From Cherax quadricarinatus (lineage: Eukaryota > Arthropoda > Malacostraca > Decapoda > Parastacidae), in the NCBI RefSeq assembly GCF_038502225.1, contig NW_027196995.1, positions 1-64,000 of the forward strand: 64,000 bases of DNA, in the 5' to 3' direction. The notes under the pieces are model-generated. The model did no database searches, was not told the DNA's origin, and saw nothing but the letters and a program-made list of their open reading frames with translations. Positions 13,221-26,001 of this stretch are shown here, piece after piece. A program made the position numbers and the translations under genes. Position 1 is the first letter of the stretch; every line of letters starts with the position of its first letter.

Positions 13221-13290
13221 TTAGCCTCTCCTGGGTGGCCGAGCAGTGTGCGAGCTTCGTCTCGCAAAGCTGACCTACTGTTCCAGGCTG
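13221..13290 (+). other. Possible tRNA-derived (SINE head-like) segment
   Basis: The stretch contains TGGCCGAGCAGTG, close to the pol III A-box of serine and leucine tRNAs. About 40 bases on is CTGTTCCAGGCTG, a weak match to a B-box. A TTCGTCTCGC/GCAAAGCTGACC region lies between them. It does not fold into an obvious full cloverleaf and has no CCA-side acceptor stem I can pair, so it is not called a tRNA gene. A decayed SINE head is the likeliest explanation; chance resemblance is possible. Confidence 0.28.
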
Positions 13291-13429
13291 TCTTGGTGGA
13301 TGTAATTACTGGACACAGTTTACTGTGTGTCCCCTCCAGTAATTCCACCCACCTGGACAGTCTCGGCAGTAGACCAAATAGACAAGACCAAGTCTCCACC
13401 CAGCAAAGTCTCTGGGGGTGGCAACCGCT

Positions 13430-14135
13430 GACTCTGGAGAAGTGGGGAAGGGAGTCCATCTGAGGTGACACAAGTGGACTCCTGGAGACACTGATCCGGG
13501 GAAGGCACCGCCGACCTTAGGTAAGTGGGGAAGGGGAGACATCCGGGAGCGAACGGATAAATTCCTGGATACATGAACCTGAGGAAGGGTAAGTGGGGAA
13601 GGGGATACATCCGGGAGCGAACGGATGGATTCCTGGATACATGAACCTGGGGAAGGCATGAATACCAGCAGTTGAGGCTGACCTTAGGTAAGTGGGGAAG
13701 GAAAGACATCCGGCGGCGGACGGATGGATTCCTGGATACATGATCCTGGGGAAAGCAAGAATACAGCTGACTTTGGGGAAGTGGGGAAAGGAGTCCACTC
13801 AGGTGACACAAGTGGACTCCTTGAGACACTGATCCGGGGAAGGCACTGACCTAACTCGCTGACCTTAGGTAAGTGGGGAAGGGAAGACATCCGGGAGCGA
13901 ACGGATGAATTCCTGGATACATGAGCTTGGGGAAGGTTGTTGTTGAGGCTGACCTTAGGGACGTGAGGAAGGGGAGACATCTGGGAGCGAACGGATGGAT
14001 TCCTGGATACATGAACCTGGGGAAAGCAAGAATACAGGTTGGTGAGGCTGACCTTGGGGAAGTGAGAAAGGGAAAGCATCCGGCGGCGGACGGATGGATT
14101 CCTGGATACATGGACCTGGGTAAGGCTGAGGCTGG

Positions 14136-14174
<39 letters not shown>

Positions 14175-14262
14175 GGCTGACCTTAGGGAAGTGAGGAAGG
14201 GGAGACATCCGGGGGCCCACGGATGGATTCCTGGACACATGAACCTGGGGAAGGCGAGGGGG
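13430..14262. repeat. Degenerate array of about 90-bp G-rich units
   Basis: About eight copies of a unit of roughly 90-110 bp containing AAGTGGGGAAGGGGAGACAT, then GAACGGATGGATTCCTGGAT, then ACATGAACCTGGGGAAGGC. Spacing varies because of insertions between the conserved words. Two copies (13430-13500 and 13770-13850) carry a different variant with a GACACAAGTGGACTCCT word. Pro/Ser-rich minus-strand frames across it are artefacts. Confidence 0.85.
14140..14170. repeat. (GA)n microsatellite
   Basis: About 15 GA dinucleotides embedded between two copies of the roughly 90-bp G-rich repeat. Confidence 0.95.
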
Positions 14263-14407
14263 GGGGGTGGACCTTAAAGACGAACCACTGGCCTCCACGT
14301 GGCAAGGTCTGGTAACTCAGAGATAACTCTGAGGCTGACAGTGGTCGCAAATAATATTATATTTTTACTAATGATATTATTAATTGTTATTTATAATTCA
14401 TATTTAT

Positions 14408-14645
14408 ATTCCCACTCCAGCCTCCCTGACAGTAGCCACAGTGGTGTTATTCCCACTCCAGCCTCCCTGACAGTAGCCACAGTGGTGTTATTCCCACTCC
14501 AGCCTCCCTGACAGTAGCCACAGTTGTGTTATTCCCACTCCAGCCTCCCTGACAGTAGCCACAGTGGTGTTATTCCCACTCCAGCCTCCCTGACAGTAGC
14601 CACGGTGGTGTTATTCCCACTCCAGCCTCCCTGACAGTAGCCACC
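14408..14645. repeat. 41-bp tandem repeat, about six copies
   Basis: Unit of 41 bp containing CCCACTCCAGCCTCCCTGAC and AGTAGCCACAGTGGTGTTAT. The copies are near identical, with single-base changes at the last two. Confidence 0.93.
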
Positions 14646-15110
14646 GTGTTTACATTTATTCTGAAATTCATATCAGTAATAAATATTTATATTTATTCTG
14701 AAATTCATATCAGCAATAAACACAATTATAGCAGCCCTCACTCCTCTCCCGCCTCTCATGTTTTCTTTTCTTTTTACTCCCTTTAACAATTATTTTCACA
14801 AGGACAGAATTTACTACTTACAAATTTCACAACACTTGGTTTCCCAGTTTAGTAAACAAGCTTAGAGTGTAGCATATCAACGCACCTACTAACATTCATT
14901 TTTTTCATGATCGGAAAAATCGCCTCTGTGGAACTGACTGCAGAGGTGATGTTACAACAGCTTGGTATATCCTCTTCCCTCCCTCGGCATGATAGGTTTA
15001 TGTTGCATAGTTTATTATACAGTTGCAATTTCCATTGCTGCTTCCCGTCATAGTTCCCGTTCACCTCTGTGCATGATCACTGTTAACTTAGATCATGTCT
15101 GCTGTGTTTA
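14646..15110. other. AT-rich spacer with a short two-copy repeat
   Basis: It starts with two copies of a word containing TTATTCTGAAATTCATATCA (about 14655-14720). The rest is single-copy AT-rich DNA with no recognisable gene. Confidence 0.5.
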
Positions 15111-17383
15111 GGCCCTCTCCTCCATGCTGAGGACCCATACCAAGGCCCTCTCCTCCATGCTGAGGACCCATACCGAGGCCCTCTCCTCCATGCTGAGGAC
15201 CCATACCAAGGCCCTCTCCTCCATGCTGAGGACACATACCAGGGCCCTCTCCTCCATGCTGAGGACCCATACCAAGGCCCTCTCCTCCATGCTGAGGACA
15301 CATACCAGGGCCCTCTCAATGCTGAGGACCCATACCAAGGCCCTTTCCTCCATGCTGAGGACCCATACCAAGGCCCTCTCCTCTCTGCTGAGGACACATA
15401 CCAGGGCCCTCTCCTCCATGCTGAGGACACATACCAAGGCCCTCTCCTCTCTGCTGAGGACACATACCAGGGCCCTCTCCTCTCTGCTGAAGACACATAC
15501 CAGGGCCCTCTCCTCCATGCTGAGGACCCATACCAAGGCCCTCTCCTCCATGCTGAGGACCCATACCAAGGCCCTCTCCTCTCTGCTGAGGACCCATACC
15601 AGGGCCCTCTCCTCCATGCAGACGACCCATACCAAGGCCCTCTCCTCCATGCAGACGACCCATACCAAGGCCCTCTCCTCTCTGCTGAGGACCCATACCA
15701 GGGCCCTCTCCTCCATGCAGACGACCCATACCAGGGCCCTCTCCTCCATGCAGACGACCCATACCAAGGCCCTCTCCTCTCTGCTGAGGACACATACCAG
15801 GGCCCTCTCCTCTCTGCTGAGGACACATACCAGGGCCCTCTCCTCTATGCTGAGGACACATACCAGGGCCCTCTCCTCCATGCTGAGGACACATACCAGG
15901 GCCCTCTCCTCCATGCTGAGGACACATACCAGGGCCCTCTCCTCTCTGCTGAGGACACATACCAGGGCCCTCTCCTCCATGCTGAGGACACATACCAGGA
16001 CCCTCTCCTCCATGCTGAGTACACATACCAGTGTCCTCTCCTCTGCTGAGGACACATACCAGGGCCCTCTACTCCATGCTGAGGACACATACCAGGGGCC
16101 CTCTCCTCTCTGCTGTGGACACATACCAGGGCCCTCTCCTCTATGCTGAGGACACATACCATGGCCGTCTCCTCTCTGCTGAGGGCACATACCAGGGCCC
16201 TCTCCTCCATGCTGAGGACACATACCAGGGCCCTCTCCTCTCTGCTGAGGACACATACCAGGGCCCTCTCCTCCATGCTGAGGACACATACCAGGGCCCT
16301 CTCCTCCATGCTGAGGACACATACCAGGGCCCTCTCCTCTCTGCTGAGGACACATACCAGGACCCTCTCCTCCATGCTGAGTACACATACCAGGGTCCTC
16401 TCCTCCATGCTGAGGACACATACCAGGGCCCTCTCCTCCATGCAGACGACCCATACGAAGGCCCTCTCCTTTCTGCTGAGGACACATACCAGGGCCCTCT
16501 CCTCCATGCTGAGGACACATACCAGGGGCCCTCTCCTTTCTGCTGAGGACACATACCAGGGTCCTCTCCTCCATGCTGAGGACACATACCATGGCCCTCT
16601 CCTCTCTGCTGAGGGCACATACCAGGGCCCTCTCCTTCATGCTGAGGACACATACCAGGGCCCTCTCCTCTCTGCTGAGGACACATACCAGGGCCCTCTC
16701 CTCCATGCTGAGGACACATACCAGGGCCCTCTCCTCCATGCTGAGGAAACATACCAGGTCCCTCTCCTCTCTGCTGAGGACACATACCAGGCCCCTCTCT
16801 TCCATGCTGAGGACACATACCAGGGCCCTCTCCTCTCTGCTGAGGACACATACCAGGGCCCTCTCCTCCATGCTGAGGACACATACCAGGGCCCTCTCCC
16901 CCATGCTGAGGACACATACCAGGGCCCTCTCCTTCATGCTGAGGACACTCACCACGTCCCTCTCCTCTCTGCTGAGGACACATACCAGGGCCCTCTCCTC
17001 CATGCTGAGAACACATACCAGGGCCCTCTCCTCTCTGCTGAGGACACATACCAGGGCCCTCTCCTCGATGCTGAGGACACATACCAGGGCTCTCTCCTCC
17101 ATGCTGAGGACACATACCAGGGCCCTCTCCTCCATGCTGAGGACACATACCAGGGCCCTCTCCTCCATGCTGAGGACACATACCAGGGCCCTCTCCTCCA
17201 GGCTGAGGACACATACCAGGGCCCTCTCCTCCAGGCTGAGGACACATACCAGGGCCCTCTCCTCTCTGCTGAGGACACATACCAGGGCCCTCTCCTCTCT
17301 GCTGAGGACACATACCAGGGCCCTCTCCTCCATGCTGAGGACACATACCAGGGCCCTCTCCTCCATGCTGAGGACACATACCA
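15111..17383. repeat. 33-bp minisatellite array (about 69 copies)
   Basis: Unit of 33 bp containing GCCCTCTCCTCCATGCTGAG followed by GACACATACCAGG. Variants are partly sorted. Units with GACCCATACCAAGG dominate before about 15780 and GACACATACCAGGG afterwards; CTCCATGC and CTCTCTGC alternate. A block with ATGGCC and GAGGGCACAT recurs about 430 bp apart (16161 and 16591), showing duplication of multi-unit blocks. As 33 is 11 codons, frames of up to about 750 codons arise on both strands and are artefacts. Confidence 0.96.
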
Positions 17384-17624
17384 GTGGGAGTCCTGCACCG
17401 GCCGCTGCTTAACCTATTAATGCTTAATATATTTCACCATAAAGTATATAAATAATCAATATATATTGTTCATGTATATTGTTTTCAGAGGAAATAATCC
17501 AAGCGCTTCCAGGCTGTTCCAGAAATTTAACTATTTATATTCAGTAAGTGAAGTCTACAACCTTCAGAGAATTTCCATCTGTGAGATCTGCCGCGGCTGG
17601 AAAAAGTGTTGTGAGTACAACACA

Positions 17625-20600
17625 ATAGTCCAGGTGTGATAACACAACACAATATTCCAGGTGTGATAACACAACTCAATAGTCGTGGTGTGATAACACA
17701 ACACAATAGTCGAGGTGAGATAACACAACACAATAGTCGAGGTGAGATAACACAACACGATAGTCGAGGTGAGATAACACAACACAATAGTCGAGGTGAG
17801 ATAACACAACACGATAGTCGAGGTGAGATAACACAACACGATAGTCGAGGTGAGATAACACAACACGATAGTCGAGGTGAGATAACACAACACGATAGTC
17901 GAGGTGAGATAACACAACACAATAGTCGAGGTGAGATAACACAACACAATAGTCGAGGTGTGATAACACAACACAATAGTCGAGGTGTGATAACACAACA
18001 CAATAGTCGAGGTGTGATAACACAACACAATAGTCGAGGTGTGATAACACAACACAATAGTCGAGGTGAGATAACACAACACAATAGTCGAGGTGTGATA
18101 ACACAACACAATAGTCGAGGTGAGATAACACAACACAATAGTCGAGGTGTGATAACACAACACAATAGTCGAGGTGTGATAACACAACACAATAGTCGAG
18201 GTGAGATAACACAACACAATAGTCGAGGTGAGATAACACAACACAATAGTCGAGGTGAGATAACACAACACAATAGTCGAGGTGTGATAACACAACACAA
18301 TAGTCGAGGTGAGATAACACAACACAATAGTCGAGGTGAGATAACACAACACAATAGTCGAGGTGAGATAACACAACACAATAGTCGAGGTGAGATAACA
18401 CAACACGATAGTCGAGGTGAGATAACACAACACGATAGTCGAGGTGAGATAACACAACACAATAGTCGAGGTGAGATAACACAACACAATAGTCGAGGTG
18501 AGATAACACAACACGATAGTCGAGGTGAGATAACACAACACGATAGTCGAGGTGAGATAACACAACACAATAGTCGAGGTGAGATAACACAACACGATAG
18601 TCGAGGTGAGATAACACAACACAATAGTCGAGGTGTGATAACAACACAATAGTCGAGGTGAGATAACACAAACGATAGTCGAGGTGAGATAACACAACAC
18701 GATAGTCGAGGTGAGATAACACAACACAATAGTCGAGGTGAGATAACACAACACGATAGTCGAGGTGAGATAACACAACACGATAGTCGAGGTGAGATAA
18801 CACAACACGATAGTCGAGGTGAGATAACACAACACGATAGTCGAGGTGAGATAACACAACACGATAGTCGAGGTGAGATAACACAACACGATAGTCGAGG
18901 TGAGATAACACAACACAATAGTCGAGGTGAGATAACACAACACGATAGTCGAGGTGAGATAACACAACACGATAGTCGAGGTGAGATAACACAACACGAT
19001 AGTCGAGGTGAGATAACACAACACAATAGTCGAGGTGAGATAACTCAACACAATAGTCGAGGTGAGATAACACAACACGATAGTCGAGGTGAGATAACAC
19101 AACACGATAGTCGAGGTGAGATAACACAACACGATAGTCGAGGTGAGATAACACAACACGATAGTCGAGGTGAGATAACACAACACGATAGTCGAGGTGA
19201 GATAACACAACACGATAGTCGAGGTGAGATAACACAACACAATAGTCGAGGTGAGATAACACAACACGATAGTCGAGGTGAGATAACACAACACAATAGT
19301 CGAGGTGAGATAACACAACACGATAGTCGAGGTGAGATAACACAACACAATAGTCGAGGTGAGATAACACAACACAATAGTCGAGGTGAGATAACACAAC
19401 ACGATAGTCGAGGTGAGATAACAACACAATAGTCGAGGTGAGATAACACAACACAATAGTCGAGGTGAGATAACACAACACGATAGTCGAGGTGAGATAA
19501 CACAACACGATAGTCGAGGTGAGATAACACAACACAATAGTCGAGGTGAGATAACACAACACGATAGTCGAGGTGAGATAACACAACACAATAGTCGAGG
19601 TGAGATAACACAACACAATAGTCGAGGTGAGATAACACAACACGATAGTCGAGGTGAGATAACACAACACGATAGTCGAGGTGAGATAACACAACACAAT
19701 AGTCGAGGTGAGATAACACAACACAGATAGATCGAGGTGAGATAACACAACACGATAGTCGAGGTGAGATAACACAACACAATAGTCGAGGTGAGATAAC
19801 ACAACACAATAGTCGAGGTGAGATAACACAACACGATAGTCGAGGTGCGATAACAACACAATACGAGGTGAGATAAACACGATAGTCGAGGTGAGATAAC
19901 ACAACACAATAGTCGAGGTGAGATAACACAACACGATAGTCGAGGTGAGATAACACAACACGATAGTCGAGGTGAGATAACACAACACGATAGTCGAGGT
20001 GAGATAACACAACACGATAGTCGAGGTGAGATAACACAACACGATAGTCGAGGTGAGATAACACAACACAATAGTGAGATAACACAACACGATAGTCGAG
20101 GTGAGATAACACAACACGATAGTCGAGGTGAGATAACACAACACAATAGTCGAGGTGAGATAACACAACACGATAGTCGAGGTGAGATAACACAACACGA
20201 TAGTCGAGGTGAGATAACACAACACAATAGTCGAGGTGAGATAACACAACACAATAGTCGAGGTGAGATAACACAACACGATAGTCGAGGTGAGATAACA
20301 CAACACGATAGTCGAGGTGAGATAACACAACACAATAGTCGAGGTGAGATAACACAACACGATAGTCGAGGTGAGATAACACAACACGATAGTCGAGGTG
20401 AGATAACACAACACGATAGTCGAGGTGAGATAACACAACACGATAGTCGAGGTGAGATAACACAACACAATAGTCGAGGTGAGATAACACAACACGATAG
20501 TCGAGGTGAGATAACACAACACGATAGTCGAGGTGAGATAACACATCACGATAGTCGAGGTGAGATAACACAACACGATAGTCGAGGTGAGATAACACAA

Positions 20601-20731
20601 CACGATAGTCGAGATGAGATAACACAACACGATAGTCGAGGTGAGATAACACAACACGATAGTCGAGGTGAGATAACACAACACGATAGTCGAGGTGAGA
20701 TAACACAACACGATAGTCGAGGTGAGATAAC
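17625..20731. repeat. 27-bp minisatellite array (about 115 copies)
   Basis: Unit of 27 bp made of GATAACACAACACAATAG and TCGAGGTGA. The variants are GTGATA versus GAGATA and ACACAATAG versus ACACGATAG. The GTGATA form is concentrated in 17630-18310 with a last copy near 18630. From about 18660 on GAGATA is nearly fixed and ACACGATAG is the commoner form. A few damaged units lie at 19415, 19725 and 19850-19880. Minus-strand frames of up to 1199 codons are repeat artefacts. Confidence 0.97.
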
Positions 20732-20797
20732 ACATCCAGTTTGAAGAATTATTAACACTGACATTGTGTCTTTTGTTTAAATGGTTTTCATCCTTCA

Positions 20798-21175
20798 CTC
20801 TGTCATGGCGGACATTATCCCTGCCATACACACTGTCATGGCGAACTTTATCCGTGCCACACTCACTGTCATGGCGAACATTATGCTTGCCACACACACT
20901 GTCATGGCGGACATTATCCCTGCCACACACACTGTCATGGCGAACTTTATCCGTGCCACACTCACTGTCATGGCGAACATTATGCTTGCCACACTCATTG
21001 TCATGGCGGACATTATGCTTGCCACACTCACTGTCATGGCGAACATTATGCTTGCCACACTCACTGTCATGGCGAACATTATGCTTGCCACACTCACTGT
21101 CATGGCGGACATTATCCCTGCCATACACACTGTCATGGCGAACATTATCCCTGCCACACTCACTGTCAATACACC
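20798..21175. repeat. 33-bp tandem repeat (about 11 copies)
   Basis: Unit of 33 bp containing CACTGTCATGGCGAACATTA and TGCTTGCCACACT. Variants GCGGACATTATCCCTGCC and GCGAACTTTATCCGTGCC recur in a regular order near the left end, again suggesting block duplication. It is unrelated to the other 33-bp array. Confidence 0.93.
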
Positions 21176-21239
21176 TCATGTTTTTACTTCCTTTTAAATT
21201 AATATTTGTTATTCTTCTTTTTACACGATCAAATAATAC

Positions 21240-21402
21240 CACAGACACCACACTGTTGTGTATCATACAACACATACCTCAGATACCACATTGTTGTGTA
21301 TCGTACAACACATACCTCAGATACCACACTGTTGTGTATCATACAACACATACCTCAGATACCACACTGTTGTGTATCATACAACACATACCTCAGATAT
21401 CA
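21240..21402. repeat. 38-bp tandem repeat, four copies
   Basis: Four copies of a 38-bp unit containing CACTGTTGTGTATCATAC and AACACATACCTCAGATAC. LINE copy A begins immediately to its right. Confidence 0.92.
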
Positions 21403-21530
21403 TCATTGTCCTCATCGCCTCCGAGCCGTGTGGACGAGCTGCGCAGACGCTCCTGTTTGAGTTTGTTTTTGCGCAGTTTACCTGATTGAGCTGCCCCTAG
21501 CGTTGGTTGGTGGAAACTATTTTCTCCAAC
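21403..21530 (+). promoter_or_regulatory. LINE A 5' UTR with conserved terminus
   Basis: The leader aligns with those of B (33646-33481, minus) and C (35126-35262). It begins CATTG..CTCATCG, followed by GCCGTG and GCTGCGC. CTGCGCAG at 21439-21446 and GCGCAG at 21471-21476 are about 30 bp apart, and B has the same pair. LINE leaders normally hold an internal pol II promoter; that these boxes act in it is inference. Confidence 0.45.
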
Positions 21531-22777
21531 ATGGCGCTGAATAGCAGAAGAATCAACACTGTCTGCATTGAGATGATCCGTGGTGCTGTCACGGGATCCA
21601 ACATGGATTTATTGTTACCAGCGATCATTCGCGATACCTATGGTATAGCAAATGAGGAGATAAGTGGTGTCGCACTTAATGGAACGACAAGAATCTTCGT
21701 AAAAATGACGTCTGCACGAGTCTACGAGGCGGTGGTCGACAAGTATCAGGAGACCATCATACCGGTTAATACAGCTGTGTCGGTGCGACTCCATGATGTA
21801 CCTCGACATTACACTTGGGTGAAAATCAGGAATGTGCCTTTTGAGGAGACTGATTTTGATATTAGCAGTGAACTGCGTACTTATGGGACGGTTCGCGTAG
21901 CCACAGCAGGGAGATGGGCAACTGGACCGTATGCAGGTGCGCTGGAAGGTACATATACTGTTAAAATGACTCTTCGACACCCTATTCCTTCATATGTTGT
22001 GTTGAAGGAATTACGGACTCAAGTCTATGTAACGTATGCGGGGCAACAACGTACGTATCGGCTATGTGGGTCATATGACCACATCGCGGCGCAGTGTGGG
22101 AAACGAAGTGGGTATCCGGCACAACAGCAACGGCAACAGCAGCCAGTGGACGAGGTAGGCGATGAGCGAGAACAGTCTCTTGCTACACCGCCCTAACAAC
22201 GGTTGTCATGGAGTGAGGAGGTGGACAAAGAAAAGTAGCTCGAATCGCCAGTTGTAACGCTACAAGGAGAATCTCAGTCTTTGGACATACATCAGGTTTT
22301 TGAGGGAGACTACCTAATATGGGTGAAGAAGTGGCGGCGTCTTTGGTAAAGGCGTTGGATGTCTTGTTAGAGGAATCGGTCCTAGATCAGGTGGAAGACC
22401 CAGGCTTAGTTCTGGGGACGGCTGTGAATGATGGTATGGCAGGAGATGACGGTTTGTCGACGAGAGTGTCTAAAGGATTGAAGGTGCATGCAGTAGAGGT
22501 GGAGGTGCATCAGGACGGTGCTTCAGATGTCAAAATGCAGGTGGAGGGCGGGACACGAAAGAGGACTGCAGCATCATCGGATTCTGATGATGTGCTCACT
22601 CCTGCCCAACGCCCTGGGAAAAAGTCTTGGGTGGAGGTAAAGCAGAGAGGGAATGGTGAACCCAAGGATCAAGGGATTGCAAAGGTGATTCCCAATAAAG
22701 GGGGGAGGGACAGAGGTGTTGCAAAACGAACTGGGGTAAAGTCAATGCCGGGGACAAAAGGAAAACCCATTTGTTGA
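21531..22777 (+). pseudogene. LINE A ORF1 (nucleic-acid-binding protein), broken
   Basis: The ATG at 21531 is chosen because MA.....RRINTVC matches the start of all other copies. The N-terminal region and RRM-like middle (YTWVKIRNVPFEE) are intact, then the zinc knuckle at about 22068-22109. Its first cysteine is Tyr (YRLCGSYDHIAAQC), so this copy lacks a complete CX2CX4HX4C site. A TAA at 22194-22196, another stop near 22236 and a frameshift separate it from the C-terminal part (22319-22777), which holds the conserved SDSDDVLTPAQR motif. ORF1 proteins of this kind coat LINE RNA in the retrotransposition particle. Confidence 0.8.
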
Positions 22778-22779
22778 AT

Positions 22780-24948
22780 TAAAGTGTTTTACTATAAATA
22801 TTAACGGGTTGAGAGCTGAGAGGAAGCTTAAGTGGTTTAATGAGTATTTGGTGCGACTTGGTGTGAATGTGGTATTATTACAGGAACATAATTTTAGGCC
22901 TGGTTATGAGTTGGATATGAGTGGTTATAATGTGTACATGGAACATGCGACACGTTTGAAAGGTGGGGCTGCCATTTTGGTAAAGGAAACTAGCCCGTTT
23001 ATAGTAAGGCGTAGTGAAGGGGGGGAGGGGAGGGTAATTAGAGTGGATGGAACCTGGGGTAGGGTTCCCATTAGTTTATTATGTGTATATGGTCCGGCTG
23101 AGGGTGACGTATTAAAACTAAATTTGTTCAGGACGGACTGGTCTATTTTTTACGTGGTTTACCGAATGTTGCAATAATAGGCGGAGATTGGAATTGCGTG
23201 ATACGTCGTAAAGAAATGGAGCCTAGAGGTGCGGGGTGTTGTTTGGGTATATTGGGGGATATATTGACCGGGGTGGGGTTAAAGGATGTGTGTGGGGGGG
23301 GGAGGGATGGTAGAGCATACCTTCATTAAACGAGGTTATGCGGCGAGGTTGGACCGAATGTACGTGCCTTGTGCGGTTACTGTGCCGAGGGTGAATGTGA
23401 TAGATGTGGTTTTTTCGGATCATAGAGGAGTTGTAATAGATGTGGATATCGAGGGTGTGCCTCGGAGGGGTCCATCATTTTGGAAATTGAATGTAAAGTT
23501 ATTAAAGGAAGAGGAAAGTCTTTTGTCTTTTGGACATCTGTGGGATCGTTTAGTGGTAGAAGCACCAGGGGATGTTGCCATGGTTAATTGGTGGGAAACG
23601 ATAGCTAAAAAACGTATTAAGGAATATTATATTAATCGAGGGACGAGATATAATCAGTTACAATACGGTTTTCAAAAATATTTAGAGGGGCAGTTGAGCG
23701 AATGTTATGCACAAATTAATGCTAATTATCCTGTTATTGAAATTGAAAGTTTGAAGGAAAATATCCGGAATTTACAAAATGAGAGGTTTGATGGGGAAAG
23801 GCGGGATTGAGGAGGTTTTGTGGGGAGATCGGCCGTCGGCGTGTGTGTTGCGGAGTCAACACAGACGTCGCAAGGCAATGGAGTTAATGGGGTTGAATGT
23901 TCAGGTAGGTATGCAAGGGTATAAAGTGGATCAGGTGTTGACGACGACTGAGGGTATGATTATTATAATTATAATCATGGTGGAGCGCTAAACCCGTAGG
24001 ATTATACAGCGCCTGTGACTGAGGGTATGAGTGGGTATATTGATGCTTGGGTTAAGTTGAAAACGCAAAGTGTGGGAATAAGCGAAATAGCATTACAGTC
24101 AATTGGAAGGTTTGAGCAATGTGAGTTGACAGAGCATGATCGATTCGTTTTGGAAGGGCCGATAACGGAGTGTGAGACATGGGAAGCTTTATCCCGGGCG
24201 CAATTAGGTAAGGCACCAGGAATTGATGGGTTGCCCAGTGACTTTTATCTTCAAAATTGGAGCGTTTTAAAAGGGTTTTTGGTAAGATTATTCAATATCC
24301 TTAAGCGGGATCGGGTTTTAGGGGCACAGCAACGGATGGCTGTGGTCGTTCTAGTGCCTAAAGGTGAGCCATTAACAGTCAAAGACTATCGTGCTATTTC
24401 GTTATTGTGTGGTGATAAGATTTTTGCAAGAATTTTAGCTAACAGAATAAGAAAGGTCCTGGGTAAAGTGATAGATAAGGGACAATATGGGGTACCGGGA
24501 AGATCTATGTATGACGGGCATGGGTTGATTAGAAGTTTTATTGAAGAAAGAGTAAAATTGGGAGGAAGGGGGGGTGTTGGCTATAGATTTGGAGGCGGCA
24601 TATGATAGTGTAGAAAGGGAAGCATTATGGAAGATTATGAGATGGCAGGGGTTTGGAGAGGAAATTATATCATGGGCCAAATTAATGTATCAAGATGCAT
24701 CCTTGCGGGTGCAGGTAAATGGAAGGTTAGGAGAACAAATTCAGATGAGCAGGGGTCTACGTCAAGGTTGTCCCCTTTCACAAATATTTTTTGCGTGTTT
24801 ACAGGATCCCTTTTATAGAGGAATTAGGGTCTTATTGGCAGCAAATGGGGTTGGTGACGAAAGGGGTGGGGGAGCTGGCATTGTTGGATATGTTGATGAC
24901 ACAACGATTTTAGTAAGTGGTAACAGGGATTTGCCTCGGGTGGAAAAG
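22780..24948 (+). pseudogene. LINE A ORF2, endonuclease and RT N-half, broken
   Basis: APE-type endonuclease starts with NINGLRAERK near 22798 and has LLQEHN, GGDWNCVIRRK (after a frameshift near 23110-23180) and FSDHR. A second frameshift lies at the G-run 23290-23299. The linker contains a short retroposon insertion (23960-24016). The RT has GIDGLPSDFY, VPGRSM, LEAAYDSV (motif A, after a frameshift near 24570), GLRQGCPLSQ (B) and YVDDTT (C). Sequence stops at 24948, where LINE D begins. Compared with copy E about 430 bp of RT C-terminus is missing before A resumes at 26245. Confidence 0.85.
23946..24030 (-). mobile_element. 57-bp 5'-truncated retroposon tail with 14-bp TSD
   Basis: A 57-bp insert (23960-24016) is flanked by two exact copies of GACTGAGGGTATGA (23946-23959 and 24017-24030). 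Uninterrupted LINEs have one copy of this site. Read on the minus strand, the insert contains GGGTTTAGCGCTCC and ends in TTATAATTATAATAA. Three other inserts in the window share this end. A constant 3' end, variable 5' end and target-site duplication indicate reverse-transcribed insertion of a SINE or LINE 3' end. Confidence 0.85.
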
Positions 24949-25602
24949 TTTTTTTTTTTTATTTTATTTAAAACATCATAAATACAAGGCTGCTTAAAAA
25001 TTAAATAGCATCACCATACATAATCTATAGAGTACAACAAGATACACACCATAAATACCAGAAAAAAAAATCTTTGTAACTAATACGTATAGATATATAC
25101 GACAAACACACCATAAAACGCATACGTACGTTTCACTAAACACACACAATACCAAAAGATATAACTGTTTGCGTAACAAATATAACACTGGTGGAAACCC
25201 CACTTAACCCATTATAACCTACATGCACATCATACAAACATGTTACATTGATGTTTAAACAATAGTTTATGTAATTTGCATACAAAATATACAATTGATT
25301 ATAGAAATTCCAACTTAGACACAAATTCAATGATTTACTCTAACACAAATTCATTAACATAATAAATATTATATAAATTGACTATCATATTAATCGTCAG
25401 CAATTTCCATCCATTCTATATGTGTTCAATCTTGATACCTATGAACTAAGTTTGAATCACAAACAAAAATCATAATGTTGCTAAATATTTATAGGATACA
25501 ATTGGACGACTCAGGGTAATGTACACGTGTTATATCCCTTTAATACTTTGGTGACTCACAGACTAGATTGAACAGTAACAGGGAAGGGATAAAACATGCA
25601 TA

Positions 25603-25606
25603 TATA

Positions 25607-25680
<74 letters not shown>
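25603..25680. repeat. (TA)n microsatellite in LINE D 3' UTR
   Basis: An uninterrupted TA run bordered by GCATATATATGCA. A similar TA tract lies in the 3' UTR of A at 34239-34329. Confidence 0.95.
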
Positions 25681-25682
<2 letters not shown>

Positions 25683-26001
25683 TGTTTATATACCCAAATA
25701 TCTGGACCTCCATAACACAATCAAAAACAAAACTAAGAAAACTAGTGACTCAAGAATACAACGAGTCTTTACACAAAGGAAAGCATCAAAAACATAACAA
25801 ATATGTAAAGGCACCCCAGTCATTTTGTTCACAAAAGGTACAATAAGTAACCCTAACCCCTGAATCTACAACCACACATCCATAACAACTAAAATACATT
25901 CATGCCCAAACTCATATTCACGCAACTCACCCCTTCCCCAAGAGACGAGCCAGCTATTGCCCACTGACCTACACAACTTATCCGGCATGCCCGTATATTT
26001 A

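Noticed and set aside
13306..14298. Pro/Ser-rich minus-strand frames of 90-204 codons
   Set aside because: Translation of the roughly 90-bp G-rich repeat; frames switch between copies and show no domain.
15083..17420. Overlapping frames of 170-750 codons on both strands
   Set aside because: Produced by the stop-free 33-bp unit; mirrored on both strands and in several frames at once.
17564..21275. Minus-strand open frames of 500-1199 codons
   Set aside because: They follow the 27-bp repeat (a multiple of 3 with no stop in several frames) and are periodic to the residue, with no unique domain. Repeat artefact.
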